This document shows positions 62,601 to 64,000 of a stretch of 64,000 nucleotides of DNA, piece after piece. The stretch's first letter is position 1; each line of letters begins with the position of its first letter. The stretch spans positions 186,001 through 250,000 of the forward strand of contig VZSR01002145.1 of assembly GCA_013398615.1 (NCBI GenBank). Direction: 5' to 3'. The notes beneath the pieces are model-generated. The model searched no databases. It was not told the origin of the DNA and saw only the letters and a program-made list of their open reading frames with translations. Origin of the DNA: Brachypodius melanocephalos. Taxonomy: Eukaryota; Chordata; Aves; Passeriformes; Pycnonotidae. Both the position numbers and the translations under genes were made by a program.

Positions 62601-64000
62601 TGCTGGTTTGTTTATCCGGACACAAAGCCCCCATAGACTGGGTGTGGATGATTAGTGACTGCAAATCTTCATTTTGAAAAATCTGCTGTGGAGTTTCCTT
62701 GTTGTCCCCAGCAGTGTCAGAGCCGAGGGTCAGAGTGCACAGCACTCCTGCCCCTGGCCGGCGCTGCAATGGGCACGGAGCAGTGTGAGCGGGGATGTTC
62801 AAACCTTCTCCCTCCTGCTGGCAGGCGTAAAGGAGGCAGATGCTGATGCTGCCGGGAAAGTCCCACATGACTGTGTTTACTTTCCAGGGCTGGACCAGGT
62901 GCAGATGTGCCCTCGAGGTGACGCTGCAGTTACAGGTTGCAGCCTGCAGCAATTGGGAACAGCCCCGCAGAGACCTGCTCTGCCTGGGGACAGCCCTGCA
63001 CCAGGCTGCTGTAGCTTGGGGTTCCCCGAAGGTCCCCAGGGTCATTGGAAGCCTCTTTCCACCTCTCAGTCTAAAATACTTTGATTGTGTGTCCTTCCAG
63101 GAACCACAGCAAAAGGCAGGTGGGGAAGAGCAGGGTTGCCTTAGACTTGGAGGCTTCAAGCACCTTGAGTTTTTCTCATGTAATTTAAAATACTGTGTCA
63201 CCTTAATGATATTTTGATATGTCCCACTAAATTACCTTTGCAAACCCTCCACTAAAATTTGGCCTAAAAAATGGAAATTAATTCCTGGATAGTGAAATTT
63301 GCCTGGTCCTCTTCTTTTAAGCAGTTAAATGACTGAGTAATAGATCCGTAAATGCACATCTTATTAGCCTAATACCGAATGGAAGAATACACAAATCAAC
63401 CATTTGTTCAGTGGATATCACTTAAGCTTGCCATCCATCTTAGTCAAAGGAGGTGCCGAGTTTAATTTATCAGTGGCTGGCCAAGAACTCCCAGAGAGGG
63501 AAGAGGGGAACAGCGGTCTCCCACTGGTGCTCTCCCGCTGTGGATTATCGTGCCTGTTGTTTAATTGCAACACACTGAAATGCAGGGATTCCTTCAGCTG
63601 TGAGCTGTCCTGCTTCCAGGGCTAGCGGTGGGGTAAGCAGGAACATCCAGCTGTCAAAGCATTGGACTTGTGCTGTGAGTGCAGCCAGGAAAGAGGAGCA
63701 AGCCCAGTTTGAGCAGGGTGAGCACAATGGTGAGTTCTTCAGGTGGCAAAGATGTGGGACAGGAGCTGCTGCAGGTGCTGAAACCCAGCACTCCTTCGTC
63801 ACCTCCTGAGGAGCAGCTCACCTGGACTCTGTGGTGTCCTTGACAAAGCCGAACAAGAGCCTTGTACTCTCTTTAAAATTGACTGATTGAGACATCAATT
63901 GGATTCAAAATTTGTCATCAGTATTCATGTCCTCAGTCTCAGATAGCTTTTATTAAGCCAGATTTGAAATTATTGGGAATCGGAGAGTGACAGTTTTGAG
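59653..64000. other. Gene desert with an AT-rich octamer-bearing block
   Basis: No coding gene was supported. The AT-rich block at about 59830-60200 contains a perfect ATGCAAAT octamer (60101-60108) in TAAT-rich surroundings. Open frames near 62527-63201 (minus) lack any family signature. No RNA gene was recognised. Confidence 0.6.
60101..60108 (+). promoter_or_regulatory. Octamer motif ATGCAAAT
   Basis: Perfect POU-factor octamer in an AT-rich block with several TTAAT/TAAT words within 60 nt. The pattern is typical of conserved vertebrate enhancers, but a single 8-mer is weak evidence. Confidence 0.3.

Noticed and set aside
62527..63201. 224-codon open frame on the minus strand
   Set aside because: Composition is chance-like and GC-driven, and no family resemblance is visible. 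The opposite strand is also open, as expected from base composition.

Overview
The window looks like nuclear DNA of a bird, probably a songbird-like genome. Evidence: one spliced vertebrate gene with small introns, AT-rich non-coding DNA around it, scattered simple repeats, a retroviral LTR fragment, and very few other repeats. The species call is inference; no bird-specific marker was decisive.

The one gene I can prove is WSCD1 on the minus strand, from its first coding exon (start codon at 16155) to its stop codon (4533-4535). Eight coding exons join in frame with consensus GT/AG borders (intron phases 1,2,1,0,1,1,1). They give 575 codons plus stop, the length I recall for human WSCD1. The protein is a type II membrane protein with a short cytosolic tail, one membrane anchor, two WSC domains and a C-terminal PAPS-dependent sulfotransferase domain. 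Two AATAAA signals near 3.7 kb probably end the mRNA. The 5' non-coding exon is not identified. The best promoter candidate is a CpG-rich island at 22.43-22.88 kb that contains a 19-bp GC-rich minisatellite.

Layout: 1-3.65 kb, sequence downstream of WSCD1 with no gene seen. 3.67-16.16 kb, WSCD1 3' UTR, coding exons and introns. 16.2-22.4 kb, probable 5' intron of WSCD1. 22.4-22.9 kb, CpG island. 23-44 kb, long AT-rich gene desert with simple repeats and one zinc-finger-like open segment (39.9 kb). 44.15 kb, a 47-nt exon-like segment with excellent splice signals. 44.60-45.4 kb, a minus-strand endogenous retrovirus LTR with a tRNA-Ile-type primer binding site, next to a 100-N assembly gap (45431-45530). 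45.7-64 kb, another gene desert with two GC-rich minisatellites (49.0 and 59.5 kb), an octamer-bearing AT-rich block (60.1 kb) and an unidentified protein-like segment on the minus strand (57.2 kb).

I found no wholly new system. The items most worth a second look are the zinc-finger-like and 57-kb open segments, the mini-exon, the gap with its adjacent splice donor, and the repeat inside the putative WSCD1 promoter.
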